64,000 nt of DNA from Sphingomonas sp. CROZ-RG-20F-R02-07 (GCF_022662335.1 NZ_JAKNQJ010000001.1:372001-436000), one strand, 5' to 3'; positions 47,563 through 57,620 are shown, numbered from the stretch's first letter. The notes: generated by a model not told the origin, from the sequence alone. Program-made: numbers and translations.

Positions 47563-48342
47563 TCAAGCGATGAACTGCTCCATCGTGATGCGGTCGTCGA
47601 GCGCGTGTTCGGGATCGAACAGCAGGGTGAGTTCGCGCGCGCGGTCCATCGCCACGTCCACCCGCGCCACGTCGCGGATCTCGCGCTGGTCGGCGACCGC
47701 GGAGACGGGGCGCTTGCCCGGATCGAGCACGCGGATCGCGATCCGCGCCTTGTCGGGCAGGATCGCACCACGCCAGCGCCGGGGGCGGAACGCGCTGATC
47801 GGGGTGAGCGCGATCAGCGCCGATCCGAGCGGCAGGATCGGGCCGTGCGCGGACAGGTTGTAGGCGGTGGAGCCCGCTGGCGTCGCCGCCAGCAGCCCGT
47901 CGCACGCGAGTTCGGGCAGCACGACACGGTCGTTCACCGTCACTTCGAGCTTCGCCGTCTGCCGCGTCTCGCGCAGCAGCGACACCTCGTTGATCGCGGG
48001 CAGCGTGTGGACGCGGCCGTCGATCCCGACCGCCGTCATCGTCAGCGGCGTCACCCGGAACGCCTTGGCATTTTCGAGACGGGCCTCCAGATCGGCGGCG
48101 CGCCATTCGTTCATCATGAAGCCGACCGTGCCGAGGTTCATGCCGAACACAGGGACGCCCGGCGCGCGCCGTTCGAGCATGGTGTGGAGCGTCTGGAGCA
48201 TGAAGCCGTCGCCGCCGAGCGCGATGACGACGTCCGCCTCATCGACGGACACCCAGTCGAACATGTCCGCCAGCGCCGCCGCCGCCGCCCGCGCGGGCGG
48301 GGTGGGCGATGCGACGAGCGCACGGCGCGGAAATCGGGTCAT
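47563..48342 (-). CDS. nadK: NAD kinase
   Basis: A 259-residue kinase that makes NADP from NAD. The catalytic GGDG motif is in VIALGGDGFMLQTL, NLGTVGFMMNE follows, and CDGLLAATPAGSTAYNLSAHGPI is the conserved nucleotide-binding region. The start overlaps the moaA stop by four bases (ATGA), so the two are coupled. Confidence 0.96.
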   Translation of the reverse strand: MTRFPRRALVASPTPPARAAAAALADMFDWVSVDEADVVIALGGDGFMLQTLHTMLERRAPGVPVFGMNLGTVGFMMNEWRAADLEARLENAKAFRVTPLTMTAVGIDGRVHTLPAINEVSLLRETRQTAKLEVTVNDRVVLPELACDGLLAATPAGSTAYNLSAHGPILPLGSALIALTPISAFRPRRWRGAILPDKARIAIRVLDPGKRPVSAVADQREIRDVARVDVAMDRARELTLLFDPEHALDDRITMEQFIA

Positions 48343-49349
48343 CCCCCGGTGACGCTCATGTGTCGCGCCACCGCAGGCGCACCGCCCGCCTCGATGCGGA
48401 AATCGTGCGCGAGTGGCTTGATGCCGAGCCCATGGTCGATCGCCGCGTCCAGCGCGGGCAGGCCGCCCGTGCGGAGTGCCGCCTTCAGATCGACCTGATC
48501 GTCATGGCCGAGGCACATGTACAACGTACCCTCGGTCGTCAGCCGCACGCGGTTGCAGCCGTCGCAGAAGTTGGCGGTCAGCGGCGAGATCAGCCCCAGC
48601 CGGGTATCGGTGCCCGACACCCGCCAGTAACGCGCCGGGCCGCCGCTGCGATGCGTGTCGCGCACCAGCGGAAAACGCGTCGACAAATCCTCGAACACGC
48701 GCGTCAGCGGCACGAAGCGGTCGATCCGGGCCTCGTCGATCGCACCGAGCGGCATCGTCTCGATCAGCGACAGGTCGAGCCCCTCGGCGCAGGCCCAGGC
48801 CAGCATCGGCGCGATCTCGTCCTCGTTCAGCCCGCCCAGCGCGACCATGTTGATCTTGACGCGCAGCCCCGCGTCCTGCGCCGCGCGGATGCCGCGCAGC
48901 ACCACGTCCACGTCGCCATGCCGGGTGATGAAGCGAAACCGCTCCGGATCGCGGCTGTCGAGGCTCACGTTGATCCGCTTCATGCCCGCCGCCGCCAGCA
49001 TTTCAGCGTGCGCCGCCAGGCGTGTGCCGTTCGTGGTCATGGTCAGCTCGTCGAGGCCCGCCCCGACATGGCGGCCGAGCCGGGTGACGAGTTCGCCCAC
49101 GTCACGGCGCACCAGCGGCTCGCCTCCCGACAGGCGGATCTTGGTGACGCCGCGCGCGATGAAGCGTTCGGCGATCACCGCGGTCTCTTCGAGCGCCAGC
49201 AGGGCCGAGCGCGGCAGGAACGTCATCTCCTCGGCCATGCAATAGCGGCAGCGAAGGTCGCACCGGTCGGTCACGGAGATGCGGAGATAGCTGATCGCGC
49301 GGCCATGCGCATCGACCAGCCGATCGGTCGGGAGGGAAGCGCAGGTCAT
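48339..49349 (-). CDS. moaA: GTP 3',8-cyclase (molybdenum cofactor)
   Basis: A 336-residue radical SAM enzyme, the first step of molybdopterin synthesis. The SAM cluster motif is RCDLRCRYCM (C-x3-C-x2-C), the second cluster is at FCDGCNRVR ... YMCLG, and the C terminus ends in Gly-Gly as required. moaD and moaE are 5 kb away. An upstream in-frame start is possible, but the ATG at MTCASLP gives the usual length. It overlaps nadK by four bases. Confidence 0.95.
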   Translation of the reverse strand: MTCASLPTDRLVDAHGRAISYLRISVTDRCDLRCRYCMAEEMTFLPRSALLALEETAVIAERFIARGVTKIRLSGGEPLVRRDVGELVTRLGRHVGAGLDELTMTTNGTRLAAHAEMLAAAGMKRINVSLDSRDPERFRFITRHGDVDVVLRGIRAAQDAGLRVKINMVALGGLNEDEIAPMLAWACAEGLDLSLIETMPLGAIDEARIDRFVPLTRVFEDLSTRFPLVRDTHRSGGPARYWRVSGTDTRLGLISPLTANFCDGCNRVRLTTEGTLYMCLGHDDQVDLKAALRTGGLPALDAAIDHGLGIKPLAHDFRIEAGGAPAVARHMSVTGG

Positions 49350-49456
49350 CACGTAGTCAGCTAGGGTGCGCGGGCGGGCAGGACAAGCGCCCGCTGCATA
49401 GTTCACGCCATGTTTCGCGGATTGGCGATACGGGCGCGCCGCGTTAGGGAGGGGTG

Positions 49457-51052
49457 ATGGGGGCCCCAGTTGATTTGTCGGTGACGGTGTTCGCGCTACC
49501 GCAGGCCGAGCCGCTCGCGACGCTCGCCGCGGCCAAGGGCTGGCAGGTGCTCGCCGATCCCGGTGGCGCCGGGGTGATGGCGCGTTTTGCCGCCAGCGGC
49601 GCGCGGATCGCGCTCGTCGGGGCGGGCGACGTCGCCGCGCTCGCGCAGGCCGCCAAGTCGCGCGGCGCGGCGCTGCTGGCGGTGGCGGGCGAGGCGGACC
49701 GGCTCGATCTGCTACATGATGCGGGCGCCACGCATATCGTCCGGCGCGATGCGGATGCGGACGCGCAGCGCCAGGCGCTGCGGTCGGCGATGCGCCACGC
49801 GGAACGCACGGTGCGCCAGCAGCCTGACGACCGGCGCGAGGCGGCGCAACGCTGGATCGCGGCGCGGCTGGACGCGGGTGCCGCGGTAGGGGTGGCGATC
49901 ACGACGCTGTCGCGGATCGATCTGGTGAACGCCGCGCATGGCCGCGCGGTGGGCGATGCGGTGATCGCGGCGGCGGGCGAGCGGATCGCCGAGCTGGCCA
50001 TGTCGCGCTTCGGTGCGGCGCTCGTGGCGCGATCGGGCCGCACCGCGTTCGTGCTGGCTGCCGATGCCGACCGGATCGCCGGGGCCGCCGATGCGCTGGG
50101 CGAGGCGCTGGGCCGGCCGTTCGTCGTGGACGGCACCCCCATCGCGCTCGGCTGCCGCCTCGGCGTGGCCATCTCCGAAGCGGGCGACGATGCCGCCGCC
50201 TTGCTTCGCCGGGCGAACAGCGCGGTGGTGCAGGGCCGCCGCGTGGATGGCGCGGTGGTGCACCATGCCGAGCCGGAGGGCCCCGCCTCGATCGATTCGC
50301 TCGCGATCGACCTTCACCATGCGATCGAACGCGACGAGATCGCGATCCTCTACCAGCCGCAGGTCGAGATCGCGAACGGGCGGATCGCGGGCGTCGAGGC
50401 GCTGGCGCGGTGGGATCATCCGCGCCACGGCAGCCTGGGCGCGGAGGCGCTGTTCGCCGCGGCCGAGCGCGCCGATCTGGGCATCGCCATCTCCGACCAT
50501 ATCCAGCGCCTCGTCCTCGCCGAGGCTGCGGGCTGGCCGCGCGCGCTGCACGGGCTGCGGGTGTCGCTCAACCTCACCGCGGCCGACGTCGCCCGGCCGG
50601 ATTTCGCGCGCGGCTTCCTGGCGCTGGTCGATGCGAGCGGCTTCCCGCGCGGGCGCCTCACGATCGAGATCACCGAATCGGGCATGATCCAGGATCTGGA
50701 GGCGGTGGCCACGCTGCTCGCCCATTTGCGCGGCGCCGGGTGCCGGGTGGCGATCGACGATTTCGGGACGGGCTATTCGAGCCTTGCCTATCTGAAGGCG
50801 CTGCCGCTCGACTATCTCAAGATCGACAAGGCGATGACGCGCGACATCGGCGGATCGACGCGCGACCGGGTGATCGTGCGCGGCGTGATCGCGATGGCGC
50901 GCTCGCTCGGCTTCGCGGTGATCGCCGAGGGCGTGGAGACCGAACGCCAGCGCGCCTTGCTGGCGGCGGAGGGCTGCGACTTCTACCAGGGATTCCTGCG
51001 CGCCGAGCCGCTGGACGTGGCGGCGCTGACCGCGCTGATGGAGGGTTCATGA
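49457..51052 (+). CDS. Cyclic-di-GMP phosphodiesterase with degenerate receiver and GGDEF domains
   Basis: A 531-residue protein in three parts: a receiver-like N terminus (~1-110), a GGDEF-like domain (~130-270) whose GG[DE]EF site is replaced by SGRTAF, so cyclase activity is unlikely, and an EAL domain (~285-531). The EAL residues are kept: EALARW, ITESGMI, DDFGTGYSSL, LKIDK and EGVETE. It should therefore hydrolyse cyclic-di-GMP. AGGGAGGGG lies upstream of GTG/ATG starts. It overlaps the following NTF2-like gene by four bases. Confidence 0.9.
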   Translation: MGAPVDLSVTVFALPQAEPLATLAAAKGWQVLADPGGAGVMARFAASGARIALVGAGDVAALAQAAKSRGAALLAVAGEADRLDLLHDAGATHIVRRDADADAQRQALRSAMRHAERTVRQQPDDRREAAQRWIAARLDAGAAVGVAITTLSRIDLVNAAHGRAVGDAVIAAAGERIAELAMSRFGAALVARSGRTAFVLAADADRIAGAADALGEALGRPFVVDGTPIALGCRLGVAISEAGDDAAALLRRANSAVVQGRRVDGAVVHHAEPEGPASIDSLAIDLHHAIERDEIAILYQPQVEIANGRIAGVEALARWDHPRHGSLGAEALFAAAERADLGIAISDHIQRLVLAEAAGWPRALHGLRVSLNLTAADVARPDFARGFLALVDASGFPRGRLTIEITESGMIQDLEAVATLLAHLRGAGCRVAIDDFGTGYSSLAYLKALPLDYLKIDKAMTRDIGGSTRDRVIVRGVIAMARSLGFAVIAEGVETERQRALLAAEGCDFYQGFLRAEPLDVAALTALMEGS

Positions 51053-51474
51053 CACGCTGGGCGATGCTCGCACCCGTAGCGCTCACGATCGCGGCGGCGC
51101 CCGCGGCGACGCCGCAGCAGCGGATCGAGGCGGCGATGGCCGACAGCGCGGCCGGGTGGAACGGGGGCGACCTGGCGCGCTTCGTGGCGATCTATGCGGC
51201 GGATGCGGTGTTCGTCACGCCCGACGGGCTGGTGCGCGGACGCGACGCGATCGCCGCGCATTACGCGCCGAGCTTCGCCGGCGGGGGCAACCGCCGGGGT
51301 ACGCTCGACTTCCAGTTCCTCGCGCTGCGCGAACTCGATCCCGCGCATGCGCTGCTGTTCGCGCGCTGGCGGTTGACGCCGGGCGGCCTTGCCAAGGGCG
51401 AGACGGGCATGACGACCTTGGTGTTCCGCCGCGAGGCCGATGGCTGGAAGATCATCGCCGATCACAGCAGCTAG
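51049..51474 (+). CDS. Exported NTF2/SnoaL-like protein (DUF4440 type)
   Basis: A 141-residue protein with an N-terminal signal peptide (about 1-20) and a single NTF2-like alpha+beta domain: AGWNGGDLARFVAIYAADAVFVTPDGLVRGRDAIAAHY is characteristic. No catalytic residues can be fixed. The start overlaps the EAL-protein stop (ATGA), so it is made with that phosphodiesterase. A repeat element follows. Confidence 0.82.
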   Translation: MTRWAMLAPVALTIAAAPAATPQQRIEAAMADSAAGWNGGDLARFVAIYAADAVFVTPDGLVRGRDAIAAHYAPSFAGGGNRRGTLDFQFLALRELDPAHALLFARWRLTPGGLAKGETGMTTLVFRREADGWKIIADHSS

Positions 51475-51506
51475 ACCGGGAGGACTCCAGGCCGGTCCAG
51501 CACTCT

Positions 51507-51597
51507 GATCCGATCGTGCTGAGCATTTCGAAGCACGCTTTCCACCGGCGAGCGTTTCGATGCGGCACAGGCGCTTCGACAGGCTCAGGGGGAACGG
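51507..51597. repeat. Inverted-repeat element, copy 2 of the CTGAGCTTGTCGAAG family
   Basis: Arms at 51507-51537 and 51571-51597 share the core of the element at 14821-14914, in inverted orientation. The first arm has GTGCT paired with AGCAC around the loop; the second has diverged and no longer pairs fully. It fills the 149-base gap between the NTF2-like gene and the convergent mfd. No terminator with a T-run is seen. Confidence 0.65.
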
Positions 51598-51623
51598 AGA
51601 AGGGAACTCTCAGGCTCCGCCCG

Positions 51624-54600
51624 TCACCCTGCGGCTTTGGCCAGCCCCTTCGCCAGTTGTAGCGCGCCGTGCAGCCGCGCCTTGGGATCGCCCCAGGCGC
51701 GCGCCACCACCAATTTGCTGTCGGGCCTGAGCTTGGCCACGCCGTTCAGCCGGTCGACATAGGCGAGCAGCCCCGCGACATTGGGCGGCGTGTCGTTGTG
51801 GAACGACACCAGCGCACCGCGCGGCCCCACGTCGATCTTCGACACGCATGCCTTTTTGGCGTGCAGCTTAATGTCGATGATCCGGATCAGATTCTCGGTC
51901 GGATCGGGCAGCGGGCCGAAGCGGTCGATCAGCTCGGCGGCGAACGCCTCCACCTCCTGCGTCGCGTCCAGCTCGTTCAGGCGGCGATAGAGGCCCATGC
52001 GAAGATCGAGATCGGGGACGTAATCCTCCGGGATCAGGATCGGCGCGTCGACGGTGATCTGCGGCGAGAAATCGCGCGGGCGGATCGCCATGCCTCCGGC
52101 CTTGGCATCCATGATCGCCTCCTCCAGCATCGCCTGGTAGAGTTCGTAGCCGACCTCCTTGATATGCCCCGACTGTTCGTCGCCGAGCAGATTGCCGGCG
52201 CCGCGGATATCGAGATCGTGGCTGGCCAGCTGGAACCCGGCGCCGAGCGTGTCGAGATCGGACAGCACCTTCAGCCGCTTCTCCGCCGCCTCGGTCATCT
52301 GCCGTTCGGGCGGTGTCACCATATAGGCATAGGCGCGCGTCTTGGAGCGCCCGACGCGGCCGCGAAGCTGGTAGAGCTGAGCCAGGCCGAAGCGGTCGGC
52401 ACGGTTCACGATCATCGTGTTGGCGGACGGGATGTCGAGCCCGCTTTCGATGATCGTGGTCGAGACGAGCACCTCGAAACGCTTCTCGTAGAAGGCGCTC
52501 ATCCGCTCCTCCACCTCGGTCGGTGCCATCTGGCCGTGCGCGATCACGTAACGGATCTCGGGCACGTTCTCGCGCAGGAACTCCTCGATATCGGGCAGGT
52601 CGGCGATGCGCGGCGTGACGATGAAGCTCTGCCCGCCGCGATAATGTTCGCGCAGCAGCGCCTCGCGCAGCACCACCGGATCCCAGGGCATCACATAGGT
52701 GCGCACCGCGAGCCGATCGACCGGCGGCGTCTGGATCACCGACAATTCGCGGATGCCGCTCATCGCCATCTGCAGCGTGCGCGGGATCGGCGTCGCGGTC
52801 AGCGTCAGCATGTGGACGTCGGCGCGCAGCGCCTTCAGCCGCTCCTTGTGGGTGACGCCGAAGCGCTGTTCCTCGTCCACCACCACGAGGCCCAGCCGCT
52901 TGAAGTCGATCCCCTTGGCCAGCAGCGCGTGCGTGCCGATCACCACGTCGATCGTGCCGGCCGCCAGCCCCTCCTTCGTGGCCTTGGCCTCGCTGGCGGT
53001 GACGAGCCGCGAGAGCCGGCCCATCTGCATCGGAAAGCCTTCGAAGCGGCTCACGAAATTGTTGTAATGCTGGCGCGCGAGCAGGGTCGTCGGGCAGACG
53101 ATCGCGACCTGCTTGCCCGCCATCGCCGCGACGAAGGCGGCGCGCAGCGCGACCTCGGTCTTGCCGAAGCCCACGTCGCCGACGACCAGCCGGTCCATCG
53201 GCTTGCCCGCGCCCAGATCGCCGATCACGTCGCCGATCGCGCGATCCTGATCGTCGGTCTCCTCATAGGGGAAGCGGTCGACGAAGCTCGGATAGCCCGC
53301 CGAATCGGGCTCCAGCACGTCGCCGGCATGAAGCGCGCGTTCGGCGGCGGTCGCGATCAGGTCGCCCGCGATCTCGCGGATGCGCTCCTTCATCTTCGAC
53401 TTGCGCCGCTGCCACGCCTCGCCCCCCAGCCGGTCGAGGCTCGCGCCCTCCTCGCCCGAGCCGTAGCGCGAGAGGATGTCGATATTCTCGACCGGCACGT
53501 AGAGCTTGTCGCCGCCGGCATAGCTGAGCGCCACACAGTCGTGGGGACTCTTGCCGACGGGGATCGAGGTCAGCCCCTCATATCGCCCGATGCCGTGATC
53601 GGCATGGACGACGAGGTCGCCGGGCGAGAGCGTCGCCAGCTCGGCGAGAAAGGCGTCGGCGGATTTCTTGCGCTTGGTGCGGCGAATCAGCCGGTCGCCC
53701 AGCATGTCCTGCTCGGTCAGCACGGCCAGGCCTGGCGCGGCATAGCCGTGATCGAGCGGCAACACGACGAGCGCGACGCCGGCGCTCTTCGCGGTGTCGG
53801 CGATCGCCAGCGCCGCCTGCCAGGTGTCGGCCGCCTTCGCGCCGGTGAGGCCGTGATCCTTCAGCAGCCCGCCCAGCCGTTCGCGCGCACCCGCCGAATA
53901 GCTGGCCAGCACCGGCCGCTTGCCGGCCTTGCGCAGCGCGGCGAGGTGATCGACCACCGCCTCGTAGATGTTGGTGCCGCTTGCGCGCTCGGGCGCGAAG
54001 TCGCGGGGGCCATCGACGTCGAACTCGACCACGGTGGGCGACGGCGGTTCGTGGAACGGCGTCGTCAAATGCGCGGTCGTGGCGGTGAGCGCCGCGCTCC
54101 ACTCGGCGGCGTCGAGATAGAGCGACCGGGCGGGTAGTGGGCGGTAGCTGCCGGGCTGCGCGGCCTCGGCGCGCTGGCGGTTCTCGAAATAATCGGCAAT
54201 GGCGTCGAGCCGGCTTTCCGCCGCCGCGGTCACGCCGCCGTCGCGCACCACCACCGCGCCGTCGCCCAGATGGTCGAACAGCGTGGCGAGCTTGTCCTCG
54301 AACAGCGGCAGCCAATGTTCCATGCCCGCCTGGCGCCGGCCCTCGGACACCGCCTGGTAGAGCGGATCGCCCGTGGCGGTGGCGCCGAATTTCTCGCGGT
54401 AGCGGCTGCGGAACCGCTTGATGCTGTCCTCGTCCAGCAGCGCCTCGGATGCGGGGAGCAGGGTGAAGCCTTCCACCCGCGCGACGGTGCGCTGGTCGCC
54501 CGAATCGAAGCTGCGCACGCTCTCGATCTCGTCGCCGAAGAAATCGAGCCGCAGCGCGAGCTCCTCGCCGCTGGGAAACAGGTCGACGATGCCGCCGCGC

Positions 54601-55091
54601 ACCGCATATTCGCCCTGATCGTGGACGGTGTCGGTGCGGACATAGCCGTTCGCCTGGAGCAGCCCCGCCAGCTTGTCGCGGCCGATCCGTTCGCCGGGGG
54701 CGAGGCGCGCGACGAGCTGGCGGATGCGGAACGGCGTCAGCACGCGCTGAGTCGCGGCGTTGGCGGTGGTCAGCACCAGTTGCGGGCCCTTGGGGTTCGC
54801 CTGCAGCCGGTGGAGCGCGGCGATCCGCTCCGCCATCACGCGCAGCGTCGGCGAGGCGCGGTCATAGGGAAGGCAATCCCAAGCCGGGAAGGTGACGACC
54901 TCCAGATCGGGCGCGAAGAAGGGCGCGGTGGAGGCGATCGCGCGCATCGCCGCATCGTCGGGGGCGACGAACACCGCCCGGGTCCGCGCCGCGCGCGCCA
55001 GATCCGCCAGCAGCGACGGCTGGAACCCGGTGGGGACGCCCGCCAGCGTCAATGGCGTGGTGGCGGAGAGGATCGTCTTCAGGTCGGGCAT
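51624..55091 (-). CDS. mfd: Transcription-repair coupling factor
   Basis: A 1155-residue DNA translocase that removes stalled RNA polymerase and recruits UvrA. The N-terminal UvrB-like part is followed by a CarD-like RNA-polymerase-binding domain (VHADHGIGRYEGL), then the motor with Walker A GDVGFGKTEVALRAAF, VDEEQRFGV, TLTATPIPRTL and QLRGRVGR, and a C-terminal TRCF domain. The ATG at MPDLKT is chosen over an upstream TTG. Confidence 0.97.
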   Translation of the reverse strand: MPDLKTILSATTPLTLAGVPTGFQPSLLADLARAARTRAVFVAPDDAAMRAIASTAPFFAPDLEVVTFPAWDCLPYDRASPTLRVMAERIAALHRLQANPKGPQLVLTTANAATQRVLTPFRIRQLVARLAPGERIGRDKLAGLLQANGYVRTDTVHDQGEYAVRGGIVDLFPSGEELALRLDFFGDEIESVRSFDSGDQRTVARVEGFTLLPASEALLDEDSIKRFRSRYREKFGATATGDPLYQAVSEGRRQAGMEHWLPLFEDKLATLFDHLGDGAVVVRDGGVTAAAESRLDAIADYFENRQRAEAAQPGSYRPLPARSLYLDAAEWSAALTATTAHLTTPFHEPPSPTVVEFDVDGPRDFAPERASGTNIYEAVVDHLAALRKAGKRPVLASYSAGARERLGGLLKDHGLTGAKAADTWQAALAIADTAKSAGVALVVLPLDHGYAAPGLAVLTEQDMLGDRLIRRTKRKKSADAFLAELATLSPGDLVVHADHGIGRYEGLTSIPVGKSPHDCVALSYAGGDKLYVPVENIDILSRYGSGEEGASLDRLGGEAWQRRKSKMKERIREIAGDLIATAAERALHAGDVLEPDSAGYPSFVDRFPYEETDDQDRAIGDVIGDLGAGKPMDRLVVGDVGFGKTEVALRAAFVAAMAGKQVAIVCPTTLLARQHYNNFVSRFEGFPMQMGRLSRLVTASEAKATKEGLAAGTIDVVIGTHALLAKGIDFKRLGLVVVDEEQRFGVTHKERLKALRADVHMLTLTATPIPRTLQMAMSGIRELSVIQTPPVDRLAVRTYVMPWDPVVLREALLREHYRGGQSFIVTPRIADLPDIEEFLRENVPEIRYVIAHGQMAPTEVEERMSAFYEKRFEVLVSTTIIESGLDIPSANTMIVNRADRFGLAQLYQLRGRVGRSKTRAYAYMVTPPERQMTEAAEKRLKVLSDLDTLGAGFQLASHDLDIRGAGNLLGDEQSGHIKEVGYELYQAMLEEAIMDAKAGGMAIRPRDFSPQITVDAPILIPEDYVPDLDLRMGLYRRLNELDATQEVEAFAAELIDRFGPLPDPTENLIRIIDIKLHAKKACVSKIDVGPRGALVSFHNDTPPNVAGLLAYVDRLNGVAKLRPDSKLVVARAWGDPKARLHGALQLAKGLAKAAG

Positions 55092-55208
55092 CGTGGTCAA
55101 TCTCGTTCCCCGGCGAAGGCCGGGGCTTAGGGGGGACAGGCGGAGGTAACGGGACGTTGTGATCCGTCACGATCGAACCCCGACTGGACGCCGATCTTCG
55201 GGGAGCGG

Positions 55209-55475
55209 CTATTCCGCCACGGTCACGTAATCGATCGACCGCATCGCGTGCATCATCGCGCCGTCCCACTGCGGCGGGCAGGGGATCGATCCGATCGCCC
55301 AGCCCATGATGTCGACATCCTGTTCCTCGATCAGCGCCTCGAACCAGTCGAGTTCCGCCGCGCTCCAGCCGGCGTGGTGCGCGTCGAAAAAGCCGCCGAT
55401 CATCATGTCGGCCTCGCGCGTGCCGCGGTGCCAGCTTCGGAAGCGCAGGCGTTTCAGGCGGATGTCGTGATTCAT
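55209..55475 (-). CDS. sdhE: FAD assembly factor SdhE
   Basis: An 88-residue helical protein with the diagnostic RGxxE motif (HRGTREADMM), which helps attach FAD covalently to the flavoprotein subunit of succinate dehydrogenase. It lies between mfd and the divergent recG, an arrangement frequent in alphaproteobacteria. The ATG at MNHDIRL fits the family length. Confidence 0.93.
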   Translation of the reverse strand: MNHDIRLKRLRFRSWHRGTREADMMIGGFFDAHHAGWSAAELDWFEALIEEQDVDIMGWAIGSIPCPPQWDGAMMHAMRSIDYVTVAE

Positions 55476-55547
55476 ATGCGCTCCAACGCCGACAGGCCGG
55501 CAGCCGCTGGCGGCGGCGGTCGGCTCGGCTATAGACATCAGATAGTC

Positions 55548-57620
55548 ATGCGCCCCGAAATCCTCAATCCGCTGTTCGCCGAAGTCACCGCCCTGAAGGG
55601 CGTTGGCACCGGCCTCGCCAAGCCGCTCGACCGGCTGAAGATCGCCCGCGTCGTCGACATGGCGTTCCACCTGCCGAGCGGCCATGTCGACCGCGTGCCG
55701 CGCGACGAGCTGATGACGTCCGATGCCGGCCGCACGATCGCGATCACGCTGACGCCGCGCGAGTATCGCAGCAGCGCCGGCCGTGGCCCCACCCGCGTGC
55801 AGGCGGCGGATGCGCGGGGCAATAGTGTCAGCCTCGTGTTTTTCGGCGGCAATGCCGGCTGGGCGAAGAAGCTGCTGCCGCTCGGCGAGCCCCGCCGCGT
55901 CTCGGGCCGGCTCGACCAATATGGTCAGGAGCTCCAGATCGTCCATCCCGAGGTGGCCGAACCCGGCACCGAGGGCGAGCCGTTCCGCGAGCGCGAAGCG
56001 ATCTATCCGCTGTCGGAGGGGCTCACCTCGCGCCGCCTCGCCGCGCTGGCCGCGCAGGCGATCGCGCGCGCGCCCGATCTGCCCGAGTGGATCGAGCCGG
56101 GGCTGAAGGCGGCGCGCGGCTGGCCCGGCTGGCACGAGGCGCTGGTGCGGATCCATGCCGATCCGGCCGATGCCAAGGCGCGCGAACGGCTCGCCTATGA
56201 CGAAGTGTTCGCCAACCAGCTGGCGATGACGATCGTCCGCGCCGATACGCGCAAGCGGAAAGGGCGGGCGCTGGTCGGCGACGGACGGCTGCGCGATCGA
56301 CTCGAACTGCCCTACGCGCCCACCGGCGCGCAATCGCGGACGATGCGCGAGATCGAGGGCGATCTGGCGCAGGCGGCGCCGATGCTGCGGCTGCTCCAGG
56401 GCGATGTCGGCTCGGGCAAGACGCTGGTCGCCGCGATGGCGCTGCTGGTGGCGGTCGAGGCGGGCGCGCAAGGCGCGATGCTGGCACCGACCGAGATCCT
56501 GGCGCGCCAACATTACGAGACGTTGCGCACGCTGCTCGCCGGGTTGCCGCTGAACGTCGCGGTGCTGACCGGCCGCGACAAGGGCCGCGCGCGCGAGGCG
56601 ACGCTGATGGGGCTGGCGAGCGGCGAGATCGATATCCTCATCGGCACGCACGCGATCTTCCAGGAGGCGGTCGGCTACAAGGATCTTGGGCTGGTGGTGG
56701 TGGACGAGCAGCACCGTTTCGGCGTGGCGCAGCGGATGACGCTCCAGGCTAAGGGCAAGGCGCCGCCCCATCTGCTGGCGATGACCGCGACGCCGATCCC
56801 GCGCACGCTGACGCTTGCGCAATATGGCGAGATGGACGTCAGCCGGCTCGACGAGATGCCGCCGGGCCGCCAGCCGATCGAGACGCGCGTGATCTCGGAG
56901 GATCGGCTGGACGACGTGGCGAACGCGCTCGGGCGGCATCTGTCGGAGGGCGGCCAGGCCTATTGGGTGTGCCCGCTGGTGGAGGAAAGCGAAAAGAGCG
57001 ATCTGGCCGCCGCCGAGATGCGCGCCGAGGCGCTGCGCGCGCGGTTCGATGGCGACGGGCAGGGCCGGGTGGGCCTGGTGCACGGCCGCATGAAGCCCGC
57101 CGAGAAGGATGCGGTGATGGCGGAATTTTCCGCCGGGCGGCTGGGCGTGCTGGTCGCCACGACGGTGATCGAGGTGGGCGTGGACGTGCCCAACGCGACG
57201 CTGATCGTGATCGAGCATGCCGATCGCTTCGGGCTGGCGCAGCTCCATCAGTTGCGCGGACGGGTCGGGCGGGGCGGGGGGCGTTCGACGTGCCTGCTGG
57301 TGCGCGGCACCGCGCTCAGCGAAACCTCGCGTGCCCGCCTCGCGCTGATGCGCGAGACCAATGACGGCTTCCGCATCGCCGAGGAGGATCTGCGGCTGCG
57401 CGGCGCGGGCGAGATGCTGGGCACGCGCCAATCGGGCGACATGGCCTTCCGCCTCGCGACGCCGGAGATGATGGCGGACCTGCTGCAATGCGCGCACGAC
57501 GACGCGCGGCTGCTGGTGGACCGCGACGGCGGACTGCAAGGCCCGCGCGGGCAGGCGGCACGGACGCTGCTGTATCTCTTCGAGCGCGATGCGGGGGTGG
57601 CGTTGTTGCGATCGGGGTGA
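55548..57620 (+). CDS. recG: ATP-dependent DNA helicase RecG
   Basis: A 690-residue branched-DNA helicase. A wedge/OB domain (~1-150) precedes the motor with Walker A GDVGSGKTLVAAMALL, VDEQHRFGV, MTATPIPRTL and QLRGRVGRGG. It remodels stalled forks and Holliday junctions. It is divergent from sdhE; the ars cassette follows convergently 75 bases beyond the stop. Confidence 0.97.
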   Translation: MRPEILNPLFAEVTALKGVGTGLAKPLDRLKIARVVDMAFHLPSGHVDRVPRDELMTSDAGRTIAITLTPREYRSSAGRGPTRVQAADARGNSVSLVFFGGNAGWAKKLLPLGEPRRVSGRLDQYGQELQIVHPEVAEPGTEGEPFREREAIYPLSEGLTSRRLAALAAQAIARAPDLPEWIEPGLKAARGWPGWHEALVRIHADPADAKARERLAYDEVFANQLAMTIVRADTRKRKGRALVGDGRLRDRLELPYAPTGAQSRTMREIEGDLAQAAPMLRLLQGDVGSGKTLVAAMALLVAVEAGAQGAMLAPTEILARQHYETLRTLLAGLPLNVAVLTGRDKGRAREATLMGLASGEIDILIGTHAIFQEAVGYKDLGLVVVDEQHRFGVAQRMTLQAKGKAPPHLLAMTATPIPRTLTLAQYGEMDVSRLDEMPPGRQPIETRVISEDRLDDVANALGRHLSEGGQAYWVCPLVEESEKSDLAAAEMRAEALRARFDGDGQGRVGLVHGRMKPAEKDAVMAEFSAGRLGVLVATTVIEVGVDVPNATLIVIEHADRFGLAQLHQLRGRVGRGGGRSTCLLVRGTALSETSRARLALMRETNDGFRIAEEDLRLRGAGEMLGTRQSGDMAFRLATPEMMADLLQCAHDDARLLVDRDGGLQGPRGQAARTLLYLFERDAGVALLRSG

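Noticed and set aside
51669-54137. An 820-codon plus-strand frame opposite mfd
   Set aside because: Mirror frame of mfd; no start signal and no recognisable domain.
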